Source: Clostridiaceae bacterium
Lineage (GTDB): Bacteria > Bacillota > Clostridia > Saccharofermentanales > DTU023
Direction: 5' to 3'
NCBI GenBank assembly: GCA_012838795.1
Contig: DUOO01000056.1
Coordinates: 1 to 64,000, forward strand
DNA: 64,000 nt
In this document: positions 28,946 through 38,742 of the stretch, piece after piece
Layout of the letters: each line of letters opens with the position of its first letter
How positions within the stretch are numbered: position 1 is the stretch's first letter
Notes under the pieces: generated by a model
What the model was told of the DNA's origin: nothing
The model's database searches: none
The model's input: the letters and a program-made list of their open reading frames with translations, nothing else
Program-made: the position numbers and the translations under genes

Positions 28946-31876
28946 TTATTTGATTGTTTCTCCACATGTTCTGCAATATTTGTCATTTGCCTTAAGCTTA
29001 TTGCCGCAATTTTCACAAAAACAAATTCGTTGTTCGTTGGTTTCTTGATCCGATTGCGATTGTTGAACTGCTTTCGATACATTTTGTTTGCTTGTATCAG
29101 GTTTTAACCTTGATTGTTGAACTGTTCGGGAATTATTATCGTGACCTGCAGTTTGATTTACAGCTGTCTTCTGTCCTTTTACTTTTATCTGTGCTTGTTC
29201 CTTTAATTCTTTTTGTTGTTTTTTAGCCTTTTTAACACGTTTTTCAATTAATATTTTCTTATTATAATCTTTGACTAACTGACGACGATCAGATTTCTTA
29301 GGATAAACAAATTTAATCAAAGAACGTTTTTTGAGTAAAGATAAAACTACAAACAAAAGGGTTATCAGTAATACAACAATAACAGCCAACAGAATATAAA
29401 TATAAGTATTCGAGATGTACTTGATAATTGTTGTCAACAAAACGCCTGACGTTGACATATTCATAACTCCTCCTGTTTCTGAAATACTGATTGTTCCTTT
29501 AGCCATTCCGCACTGCCAATGGTAATAGCTGCCACTTGATAAATTATCGAATTGAACTATGCCCTCATCTGATACCGGCGCACTGGAAATAATAGTGCCT
29601 TGTCCGTCAAGAATACTTACTGAATATCCGCTCAATCCTTTGTCCAACATTAAAGTGGTTGCTGCATCTTCTTTAATTTCAAAAGAATCAACTGTTTCAA
29701 TAATCGCACTTGAAACTTCAGATGATTCCGTAACTTTTTTAAAGGATCCTCCGGTATCTTCCGCCAAGTTTTTCAAAAAAGCCAAGGCATCCGTATCTTC
29801 ACCGATTGCAATCGAATACACCGACCAAAAAGCTTGATCCGGCAAAACAGTATCAACTGTAGAATGTTCCCGATCAATCGATATTGAATTGGCTTTTAAA
29901 ACATTTAAGATATCATCATAAGTATAGTTGGTATTCGGTTCAGGATCCAGAGCAGGTGCATCACCCATCAGGATAATAAACCTGGAGCTGTTGTCGCGCC
30001 AATTCATTTTGCAAGCCGTCATTAATCCGGAAAAGACTGTTTCCGCATCATCTCCTCCATATCCTAAACCTACATCGTCCAAACTTTTGGAAATTTCTTC
30101 AGCATTATTCGTGAACGGCATTAATATTTTCGAAGGATAATCTGCCGGGTCATACGTCCTTTCGGGGAAATCACGATAAGATACAAATGCAATTCTATAG
30201 TTTTCAGATTTATTTTGAACTGCTGTAATAATATCCGAAATACTTTCTTTTACATCTGCGATATCATCTTCCATAGAGTTGGTCGTATCAATAACAAAAC
30301 ATAAATCCAAACCGGATTTCGGACCTGATACTATCGGAATATTGTCTTCACTCTCCACATTAAGTGCAATGTCAGCTGCGGCATCGGCTTGTATTAACGG
30401 TTTGCCATGTGTGTCATCGTATTTATAGTCACCGGCAGCTGAATTAACAATGATATTTTTTAGTTGAGGTCCGGTTAAATCCGGATTAAGTTGCAACAAT
30501 AATCCTGCTAAGCCGCTGACATGCGGCGCAGCCATAGATGTTCCGCTATTGGATACAATTTTACCATCCCAAGATAAACTATAAATCTGCTCGCCCGGAG
30601 CTACAACATCGACTCTTTCTCCAATTTCTGAAAAACTTGAATAAACCGGTGCGGAATTCTGATCAAGGCCGACCGAACCTACCACAATAATTCGTGATCT
30701 TACAACTTCATCGGTTATTCCGCTAAATGAACTACCCCATTTTGCATCAGATAAAATCGATTCCAGTTTTTGAGAATTGTATTGAGGCGGAACATCTCTT
30801 TCATCATAAATCGTATAACCGTATTCATTGCTTTCATCTTCAAAGAATTTCATATTTGATGTATTCCCGGCTGCAACGCAAAGCAAAAAATCATTACCGT
30901 TCTCTACCAAATTTTTCAAACCTTTTTCAGCCTGACTTTGTGCAGAATTGATCATATCTATTGCATTTGTTAAACCTTTTTGTGCAGCAAAAATTAATTC
31001 ATACGGGTAACCGGCGGAATAATTAATAACTTTTACTTTTTCTTCTGTTACCATTTTATTAATTAGTTTTAAATGATCAAAAGCTGAGCTGTTAAGCTTG
31101 CCGCTAATTAATTTATTATTGGTACAAACTCCTGAAATACCCTTTTTATTATTAAATGTTGCCGCCATCGTACCGGCGACATGCATACCGTGGTTGCATG
31201 TCGAACCTTTATGATCCGTTACTGCTTGTTCCAGATGAACCACTTCTTTTAAATCCGCAGGATTACTTTCTAAAGGTGAATCAATTATACCTAAACTGAC
31301 TTTCGTTTCACCTTCAATTTTCGCCCATGCTTGAGGGCAACGAATCAGCTCTACGCTCCAATTTCTGCCTTTAGGCTTTTCCGTCCATTCTTCTTGAATC
31401 GTGTCATCCTCATGCCACGGATCATTGGGAATCAAGAACTTCGTTTCATACTCAATCACTTCATTGAGATTCACCATGTCAAAAAGATTAGAATTATTCA
31501 AAATGGTCAATAATTGATCTATTGCCGCATAATCCTCGTAATCTGAAAAAGAAATTCTGTATAGCTGCATCTCTTCCAGATGCTCTATAATTTCACCATT
31601 ATATTGGGATATAAGATCTTCAACCTGTTGCTCAGACGTATTTTTTTTAGAGAACAGCAGTATTTCCCCTTTCAAAAATTTACGCCCGCTTACCGGATCT
31701 TCTATTATATTTTCTTCTGACGGGAGCTCCGAACGATAATGCTGATCAGCTTCACTGTTGTAAACAATTGCTTGTGAACTGGCAGGACCATAATCTTTCA
31801 ACATAAAATGAGCAAGGGTTATACATAGCAAAAAAATTATCAGTAACATCAAAATTACCATAAGAACTTTTTTCAC
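28946..31876 (-). CDS. membrane-anchored S8 (subtilisin) peptidase with vWA domain, C-terminal TM and zinc ribbon
   Basis: triad motifs IIDS, NHGMHVAGT, SGTSMAAPHVSGLAGL; vWA MIDAS-like VIDTTNSM; TM ILLAVIVVLLITLLFVVLSLL; C-terminal CENCGNKLKANDKYCRTCG. Confidence 0.85.
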   Translation of the reverse strand: MKKVLMVILMLLIIFLLCITLAHFMLKDYGPASSQAIVYNSEADQHYRSELPSEENIIEDPVSGRKFLKGEILLFSKKNTSEQQVEDLISQYNGEIIEHLEEMQLYRISFSDYEDYAAIDQLLTILNNSNLFDMVNLNEVIEYETKFLIPNDPWHEDDTIQEEWTEKPKGRNWSVELIRCPQAWAKIEGETKVSLGIIDSPLESNPADLKEVVHLEQAVTDHKGSTCNHGMHVAGTMAATFNNKKGISGVCTNNKLISGKLNSSAFDHLKLINKMVTEEKVKVINYSAGYPYELIFAAQKGLTNAIDMINSAQSQAEKGLKNLVENGNDFLLCVAAGNTSNMKFFEDESNEYGYTIYDERDVPPQYNSQKLESILSDAKWGSSFSGITDEVVRSRIIVVGSVGLDQNSAPVYSSFSEIGERVDVVAPGEQIYSLSWDGKIVSNSGTSMAAPHVSGLAGLLLQLNPDLTGPQLKNIIVNSAAGDYKYDDTHGKPLIQADAAADIALNVESEDNIPIVSGPKSGLDLCFVIDTTNSMEDDIADVKESISDIITAVQNKSENYRIAFVSYRDFPERTYDPADYPSKILMPFTNNAEEISKSLDDVGLGYGGDDAETVFSGLMTACKMNWRDNSSRFIILMGDAPALDPEPNTNYTYDDILNVLKANSISIDREHSTVDTVLPDQAFWSVYSIAIGEDTDALAFLKNLAEDTGGSFKKVTESSEVSSAIIETVDSFEIKEDAATTLMLDKGLSGYSVSILDGQGTIISSAPVSDEGIVQFDNLSSGSYYHWQCGMAKGTISISETGGVMNMSTSGVLLTTIIKYISNTYIYILLAVIVVLLITLLFVVLSLLKKRSLIKFVYPKKSDRRQLVKDYNKKILIEKRVKKAKKQQKELKEQAQIKVKGQKTAVNQTAGHDNNSRTVQQSRLKPDTSKQNVSKAVQQSQSDQETNEQRICFCENCGNKLKANDKYCRTCGETIK

Positions 31877-31907
31877 TATAACCCCCGCTCAATACAAGGT
31901 CTGTTAA

Positions 31908-31946
31908 GATATTACATTTTAATCAATTAATGTTTAATGTAATATC
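31908..31946 (-). terminator. inverted repeat between dehydrogenase and S8 peptidase genes
   Basis: gatattacatt (31908-31918) / aatgtaatatc (31936-31946). Confidence 0.45.
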
Positions 31947-31962
31947 AGATTATTCGGCATCT

Positions 31963-33231
31963 CTAGATTGCAAAGTTATCTAAAACGTATTTTTCGGCTT
32001 CGGCATTCCAAATTTGATTGCTTCTTTCCATGATTTCTGCCAGGTCAGCAAATCTCTTATCAGTTTTGCCTTTCTCAGCAAAATCTTCAATCGCGGTTAA
32101 TTCAATTTTGCAGTGCGGATATACCAGTTTTTTACCACCCGGAATAGCCGGCACATTGTTCGTGACATACGCTACATCATCAAGACCTAAAATGTGAGTA
32201 ACCATCGGTGCAGCATCAAGTTTTCCTTCAGAAATCAATCTGGTCGCTTCACGCAAATCTTCATTGTTGCCACCCGAATTGCCGACTAAATGATGATTAT
32301 TATAGTGAATATCATACATATTGATCGGTACTGAAAATGAAGTGTCGGTAGGACCGGAGAAGAAATTAATGCATCCGTCATAACGCAACATAGATTGAGC
32401 TTGTTGAATTAAAACCGGAACCGGTGCAAAAACAATCATATCATCATAACCTTCATCATCGGTAAATGCCATCATTCGTGCCACAGCATCATCTCCTGAA
32501 GTATTCATATACTTCAATTCAAAGCCGAGTTCTTTCGCTGATGCCGGTGTATAAATACTCTCTGCCCGATCAAGTCTTGCCTGATTAATATCCGTAATCA
32601 AAACACGTTTAGCTTTTTTGCCTTCTCTGGCCATTGCAAAAACATAAGCTATTGCCGATAAACCCATCGGACCGACTGAAGCAATCAGTGCTAAATTGCC
32701 ATCTTCTTTCATTCCCATTACATGATCATATGAACCTTTTTCAGTATGATGATAAAGAGAATTGAAACCGCCGATAACCGTACTTACCGGTTCAGTCAAA
32801 GAGCCCATGAAGAAAGCTTCACCGTTATACGGTAATAAGCAGTTCATTTCCATGATTTCAGCAGGCATATTTCCGTATGTAGCATCACCGCCGTATTGAG
32901 TATAGGAATATCCGGGAGCTTCGAGTGAACCGTTTTTATTGTGAGCAGGCTGAACAACAAATTTATCGCCTACACGGTATTGACCTTCCCAATCTTTTCC
33001 TACTTCAAGAATTTCACCACAAATCTCATGACCTATGATAACCGGATTTTCCGCAATATCTTGCGGCACACGCACATGTTCCGGACCTTGATTCGCTGCT
33101 TTATACGTGCTCATACAAATACTGTCGGTCACATTTTTAACTCTGATTTCATTATCTTTTAGAGGAGCCAATTCAAACTCTTCCAATCTCAAATCATTTT
33201 TTCCATACATACGAACAGCTAATGTTTTCAT
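31963..33231 (-). CDS. zinc-type alcohol/sugar (sorbose-phosphate reductase-like) dehydrogenase
   Basis: GHEICGEILEVG MDR motif; ASVGPMGLSAIAYV; start trimmed to MKTLAVRMYGKND. Confidence 0.78.
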   Translation of the reverse strand: MKTLAVRMYGKNDLRLEEFELAPLKDNEIRVKNVTDSICMSTYKAANQGPEHVRVPQDIAENPVIIGHEICGEILEVGKDWEGQYRVGDKFVVQPAHNKNGSLEAPGYSYTQYGGDATYGNMPAEIMEMNCLLPYNGEAFFMGSLTEPVSTVIGGFNSLYHHTEKGSYDHVMGMKEDGNLALIASVGPMGLSAIAYVFAMAREGKKAKRVLITDINQARLDRAESIYTPASAKELGFELKYMNTSGDDAVARMMAFTDDEGYDDMIVFAPVPVLIQQAQSMLRYDGCINFFSGPTDTSFSVPINMYDIHYNNHHLVGNSGGNNEDLREATRLISEGKLDAAPMVTHILGLDDVAYVTNNVPAIPGGKKLVYPHCKIELTAIEDFAEKGKTDKRFADLAEIMERSNQIWNAEAEKYVLDNFAI

Positions 33232-33530
33232 AAATCCTCCTATAATTACCACCATATTATTATAGTTTCTGCAGTTTTTCAGAATTATCTTAAGAAAAAC
33301 TTATTGTGTTAAAAACATATTTAATTGTAGCACACAAAGCTTTAATTTAATAGATAACGAATCATGACAGCAGCATTCGTTAATATAAATTTTCTTTGTT
33401 TCCTGCTGATGAAGAGACCTGAACTGTCCTTTCTATAGCGGTAATTATTTTATATAAAATAATTGTACCAAGTCATCAAGGGTTTTCAGATTTCTCCTTT
33501 TATATTCCCTGCAAAGAATGGCAAATTTAT

Positions 33531-35135
33531 CTATTTTAATGCGTCGATTGCTGCTCTTTGAATGGATAAGGATGCTTTGTATTTGTCTAAGAATTGATCG
33601 AATCCTTGCATATCTTCCTCATTCGGTTCAATTGTCAAGGATTTTTGTTTGCTGAATACCAGTTCTTCCAGGAATTCTTCCAAAGTCCTCACGGTCTTAT
33701 CTTTTGATTGACTTTCAATTAAATATAATGCTAATAGTGCCATACCCCATGCACCGCCTTCTCCGGCACTTTCCATAACAGAAATCGGCGTTTTAAGAGC
33801 ATTTGCCATCAAAGTCTGGCCTACACGTTCAGTCTTAAATAAACCGCCATGGCCCAGCATTTTATCTATATGAACATCTTCTTCTTCGGTCAGAATATCC
33901 ATACCGATACGCAAAGTAGCCATTGTTGAGTTCAACATTGCCCGCATGAAATTTGCAAGATTAAAGTTGGCATCAGGTGTTCTGACCACTAAAGGTCTGC
34001 CTTCTTCAAATCCCGTGATATGTTCGCCTGATACATAATTGTGAGTAACGATACCGCCGCAATCTTTATCGCCTTCCAATGCCGAGAAATATAATTCATC
34101 ATAAAGTTTTCCCTTAGATACATCCAGACCCAGTCTGACGATAAGTTGATCCAATACTCTGACCCAGGCATCAAAATCACTTGTGCAATTGTTGCAATGA
34201 ACCATTGCTACAGGCGAACCGCTTGGTGTAGTTACCATATCAATTTCTTCATGAACTTTTTTTAATGAATGTTCCAGAACTATCATAGCAAAGATTGAAG
34301 TACCTGCACTGATGTTGCCGGTACGTTTTAAAACGCTGTTGGTTGCTACCATACCGGTTCCGGCATCGCCTTCCGGCGGAGCCATCGGGATTCCTGCTTC
34401 AAGTTTACCGCTCGGATCCAGCAATTTTGCTCCGGCTTCCGTTAAATATCCTGCATTTTCACCTGCGCATAATATCTCAGGCAAAATGTCTGATAACTGC
34501 CATGAAAAATTTTGATCAGCAATCAAAGCATCAAATTTTTCAATCATTTTTTGATCATAATCATTTGTAGAATCGGAAATCGGGAACATACCGGAAGCAT
34601 CACCTATACCCAGTACTTTTTCACCTGCAAGCTGCCAATGAACATAGCCCGATAAAGTCGTAACATAATCAATATTCTTAACATGGCTTTCTTGATTCAA
34701 AATTGCATGATAAAGATGGGCAATACTCCAACGTTGCGGAATATTAAAATTAAATTCCTGAATTAATATTTTGACAGCGTCTTCCGTCATCGTATTACGC
34801 CAAGTTCTGAAAGGAGTTAACAATTCGTTATTTTTATCAAAAGGCAGATAGCCGTGCATCATGGCTGATATACCGATTGAACCGAAGGTTGTCAATTCGA
34901 CATCATATTTGTTTTTCACATCTTTGGCCAAATTTTGATAACTGTCTCTAATGCCTGTCCAAACATCAGATAATGCATATGTCCAAATTCCGTCAACTAG
35001 TTGATTTTCCCATGAATGATTACCCTGAGCCAAAATTTGACCGTCGAAATCTACCAGTACCGCTTTAATTCTTGATGAACCGAGCTCTATTCCTAAAGCC
35101 GTTCTGCCGGTTTTAATGTCGTTGATTGTACCCAT
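33531..35135 (-). CDS. FGGY-family carbohydrate kinase
   Basis: ALGIELGSSRIKAVLVD, GISAMMHGYLPFD, GHGGLFKT. Confidence 0.83.
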   Translation of the reverse strand: MGTINDIKTGRTALGIELGSSRIKAVLVDFDGQILAQGNHSWENQLVDGIWTYALSDVWTGIRDSYQNLAKDVKNKYDVELTTFGSIGISAMMHGYLPFDKNNELLTPFRTWRNTMTEDAVKILIQEFNFNIPQRWSIAHLYHAILNQESHVKNIDYVTTLSGYVHWQLAGEKVLGIGDASGMFPISDSTNDYDQKMIEKFDALIADQNFSWQLSDILPEILCAGENAGYLTEAGAKLLDPSGKLEAGIPMAPPEGDAGTGMVATNSVLKRTGNISAGTSIFAMIVLEHSLKKVHEEIDMVTTPSGSPVAMVHCNNCTSDFDAWVRVLDQLIVRLGLDVSKGKLYDELYFSALEGDKDCGGIVTHNYVSGEHITGFEEGRPLVVRTPDANFNLANFMRAMLNSTMATLRIGMDILTEEEDVHIDKMLGHGGLFKTERVGQTLMANALKTPISVMESAGEGGAWGMALLALYLIESQSKDKTVRTLEEFLEELVFSKQKSLTIEPNEEDMQGFDQFLDKYKASLSIQRAAIDALK

Positions 35136-35219
35136 ACTTCACCTTTTTCACCTTTCTATGGTTTGTTTAAGATTGATTGACAATCAATCATAAAGATTGG
35201 ATTCCACAATATCCATTCG

Positions 35220-36212
35220 CTAATATTTATTATAATAAAAATTTATTTCGGTTGAAATTTCACTGCTTTTTACTTTTTTATTATGCATTAAATCAAATAA
35301 CATCTTATAAGCCGTTCCTGCTATTAGATTAATTGGCTGATCTGCAACAATAATGCTATATTCGACATTTTTTTCAATAAATTTTCTACCTTCGAAATCT
35401 TCAAGTCCGACAATCGATTTGATGTTTAATTTGAAATCATCAATTGCCTGTACAATACCATAAATAAAATGATTTGTAGTTAAAAAAAATGAATCATAGA
35501 TAAATTTGTCCTGCTCGATCAAATCTTGAATTTGATTATAAGCATCTTCATTACTGTAAACATCCAATATTTTATTTACACCGCTATCCGAGTTTTTGGA
35601 ATGGAAAACAGAATTCAAGCCTTCATATCTTTTGACAATTGTACTGTCATATGCATTTCCGCCCATAAACAAGGGTTTTGTTGCTCCTTGTTCTCTGAGT
35701 ATTAATCCTAGTTTGTTTGCTATCTCATAATTACTTAGTGTCAGAGAAGGAATTTTGTCATTTGCAGACTTTCGGTCAAACGTTACAGTTGGCGGTAATT
35801 GTGAAATATTATCTAAAGAAGATTTATAAGATACGGGAGAGATGATTATACCGTCAACCATTCTGCTTCTTAACATCAATAATATCCTCTGTTCTTTTTC
35901 CACGTCTTCTTCAGTTATACAAACCATTAAATTGTAATTATCTTCTTTCGATAAACTTTCAATTTTTTTTATCAAATGGGCATAATAAGAATTTCTAATA
36001 TCAGGTACAACAATTGCAATCGTTAAAGTTTTTCCTGTTTTTAACGATGCAGCCACATAATTGGTCACATATCCCAATTCATCAGCAGTCTCAATTACAG
36101 ATTTAATCGTTTCTTCTTTATATGAATAAACATCCGTGTGACCATTTAATATATTCGAAACAGTTGTTCTGGAAACACCTATTTTATCAGCAATATCTTT
36201 CATTGAAACCAT
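35220..36212 (-). CDS. LacI-family transcriptional regulator
   Basis: MKDIADKIGVSRTTVSNILNGHTDVYSYKEET HTH. Confidence 0.92.
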   Translation of the reverse strand: MVSMKDIADKIGVSRTTVSNILNGHTDVYSYKEETIKSVIETADELGYVTNYVAASLKTGKTLTIAIVVPDIRNSYYAHLIKKIESLSKEDNYNLMVCITEEDVEKEQRILLMLRSRMVDGIIISPVSYKSSLDNISQLPPTVTFDRKSANDKIPSLTLSNYEIANKLGLILREQGATKPLFMGGNAYDSTIVKRYEGLNSVFHSKNSDSGVNKILDVYSNEDAYNQIQDLIEQDKFIYDSFFLTTNHFIYGIVQAIDDFKLNIKSIVGLEDFEGRKFIEKNVEYSIIVADQPINLIAGTAYKMLFDLMHNKKVKSSEISTEINFYYNKY

Positions 36213-36286
36213 TCTGTATGAACACCCATCCTTTATAAAATCTTAACATGAATAGCCTGTTAAATACAATTTACCGACTCTTTTAA

Positions 36287-36310
36287 AAGAGGCACAGATC
36301 TGTGCCTCTT
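36287..36310 (-). terminator. 24-bp palindromic hairpin downstream of the M24 gene
   Basis: AAGAGGCACAGATCTGTGCCTCTT followed by TTTT on the minus strand. Confidence 0.75.
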
Positions 36311-36366
36311 GATGATTCTACGATTATTACTATGTTAATTAATATATGGTCTATCTTCAAAATATT

Positions 36367-37545
36367 TTATATTATTTCGATCAAACCATTCTTTGCATTA
36401 CCAAATACTTCAACACCATCTGAATTAATAACAAATCCATCCTCGACTCTGATGCCTATTTTTTTCTCATCATTTCCTAAATATAAACAAGTACAGAAAG
36501 TCATATTCTCCCGGAATTGATACTCTGAATTAGATTCGACCCATGGATGCTCATTTTCCATTAATCCTGTTCCATGTGCAGGTCCGTATAAAATGTGGTC
36601 TGCAAATCCTAATTCATTTAAGGTGTTATAATGCAAATCGCTGATTGCTTTAGCTTCTACACCGGGCTTGATTGCCTCAAGCATTCTTTCTTGAACCGTA
36701 TAGCCTGCTTCAACTAATGCCTTCTGCTCAGGTGTCGCTTTCCCCATAACAATAGGTCTGCCTATTGAAGCTACATATCCTTCATATCTTGCGGCGACCT
36801 GTGCCTGTACTAAATCACCTGCTTGAATAACCTTATTGCGAACTCTGCTGACTGCCTGATTTGAATCTTCACCGGTCAATATCCAAAAAGGATACCCCTC
36901 TGCTTCTGCACCTTCTGCCAATATTCTTTCCAGTGCTATCCCTTTTACTTCATTTTCCGTCATACCTACCTTAATCTTTTCAATCACTTTATTCATAGCT
37001 ACACTTGCTATTCTATAAGCTTCCTTAAGGCACGCTATTTCCATGGGAGATTTCTCTATACGGATTTTCGAAACTACATCATCAGCATTTACAATTTCTT
37101 TTGCTCCAAGATCTGACATAGCAGTTTCAAAATCTTCATATATTTGGTGTGTTATCAAACCGTATCCTGCTATGCCCACTTTATTTACAGATTCCAGATC
37201 AAGATCATTTTTTAAGATAGATGCATATGTGTCTAAATCTGCTCCAGGATAATCAGGATTAGAAGATTCTCTAAATGCTAATAATCTTCTTATTATTTGA
37301 ATTGAAGAAACATGTTTGGCATAAGTCATACTTTCAGGTCCAATCAACAAAATTGCATCGCCTTGTTGAGGAATTAAAAGCCCGGCAAATTCGAATGAAG
37401 GCCAATAATTAGAATAATATCTGACAAATTGAGGTTCAGCTTCATTTGAAAAACATAATAATAAATCCAAATTCTCCTTTTTCATCTCAATTTGAGTCCT
37501 GGTGACTCTCTCTTTAAACTCTTGTTGTGAAATTCTGGGTTTCAT
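36367..37545 (-). CDS. M24 (creatinase/prolidase-fold) family protein
   Basis: AHGTGLMENEHPW, IGIRVEDGFVI C-terminal pita-bread motifs. Confidence 0.83.
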   Translation of the reverse strand: MKPRISQQEFKERVTRTQIEMKKENLDLLLCFSNEAEPQFVRYYSNYWPSFEFAGLLIPQQGDAILLIGPESMTYAKHVSSIQIIRRLLAFRESSNPDYPGADLDTYASILKNDLDLESVNKVGIAGYGLITHQIYEDFETAMSDLGAKEIVNADDVVSKIRIEKSPMEIACLKEAYRIASVAMNKVIEKIKVGMTENEVKGIALERILAEGAEAEGYPFWILTGEDSNQAVSRVRNKVIQAGDLVQAQVAARYEGYVASIGRPIVMGKATPEQKALVEAGYTVQERMLEAIKPGVEAKAISDLHYNTLNELGFADHILYGPAHGTGLMENEHPWVESNSEYQFRENMTFCTCLYLGNDEKKIGIRVEDGFVINSDGVEVFGNAKNGLIEII

Positions 37546-37630
37546 TAAATCCTCCTAAATTAAATTTTTAACCATCTTCTATAAAATTATTTCTATTAAT
37601 ACTTAGCTCGCACTACATATATTAATTAAC

Positions 37631-38692
37631 TTAATGTTCTTTTTTCATTTCCATATTTAAAGAAATTCTATCTTTTATTTTTTGTTGATAGATATCAAAA
37701 ATGACTGCAACAATTACCACTATACCAGTTATTACTTTTTGCCAAAACTCTGAAATACCGACCATTACCATTCCATCATTTAACACGGTTATAACAAATA
37801 ATCCGATAACCGTACCGCCTACTTTACCGGTACCGCCTGACATCGATGTACCGCCTAAAACAGTCGCGGCAATTGCATAAGTTTCCCACGTTTCTCCGGT
37901 TGCAGGATGGGATGCTACTAACTGCGAAGCTGCAACCATACCTGTAACGGCCGCCAATGCGCCGGAAAATCCATACACGAAAAATAGAACTTTAGACGTC
38001 TTGATACCTGATAATCTTGCAGCTTCCAGATTTCCGCCTACTGCATAAATATGGCTGCCTAGAACAGTTTTGTTCAAAATAAAAGCTCCGATACAAATCA
38101 TTAGAATCATTATCCATATCTGAACCGGAATATTTAACCATTTTCCTGTGCCTAAAATTTCAAATCCTTTATTGCCATGTTCTTCCGTACCTGCCAAATT
38201 TGGAAAAGTAAGTCCGCCGGAAATTAAATTAGCAAATCCGCGTGCCATATACATCGTTCCCAATGTTGCGATGAAAGGGGGCATCTTTAGAACACCAACT
38301 AAAAGTGCGTTAAACATTCCGAATAAGGCACCGACAATCAAAGTAATCAAGATAACGATTGGAGCTGCAAAATATACCGTACCTCCTAAAGCAGGTACAT
38401 GAATACCGCGATTTATTAAAAAACCCGCAATCATTCCGCTTAATCCGGCTATCGATCCAACAGACAGATCAATCCCGCCCGTAATGATCACAAAAGTCAT
38501 TCCTATACCTATAAAAGAATAAAGAGCAACATGTTTCATTACTAAGATTGCATTGTTTAAGGTGAAAAACGTATCACTAATGATACCGAAAACAGCTATT
38601 AATATTAACAAAACCAAGATTGTTCTCAGTCTGATAATTAAATCAACAATCGAATTCTTTGTAAAAGATAAAGATTTATTTGTATTATTCAA
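37631..38692 (-). CDS. CUT2 sugar ABC transporter permease (RbsC-like)
   Basis: TGGIDLSVGSIAGLSG, VLGGTSMSGGTGKVGGTVIG. Confidence 0.9.
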   Translation of the reverse strand: MNNTNKSLSFTKNSIVDLIIRLRTILVLLILIAVFGIISDTFFTLNNAILVMKHVALYSFIGIGMTFVIITGGIDLSVGSIAGLSGMIAGFLINRGIHVPALGGTVYFAAPIVILITLIVGALFGMFNALLVGVLKMPPFIATLGTMYMARGFANLISGGLTFPNLAGTEEHGNKGFEILGTGKWLNIPVQIWIMILMICIGAFILNKTVLGSHIYAVGGNLEAARLSGIKTSKVLFFVYGFSGALAAVTGMVAASQLVASHPATGETWETYAIAATVLGGTSMSGGTGKVGGTVIGLFVITVLNDGMVMVGISEFWQKVITGIVVIVAVIFDIYQQKIKDRISLNMEMKKEH

Positions 38693-38742
38693 AATGTACT
38701 CCTTCTGTATGCTTTCACCATATCGAAATTCATTCGCAATAT

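Noticed and set aside
33443-33464. Palindrome AATTATTTTATATAAAATAATT as an operator
   Set aside because: Almost purely A/T, low information content in AT-rich DNA; no second copy or gene linkage to support it.
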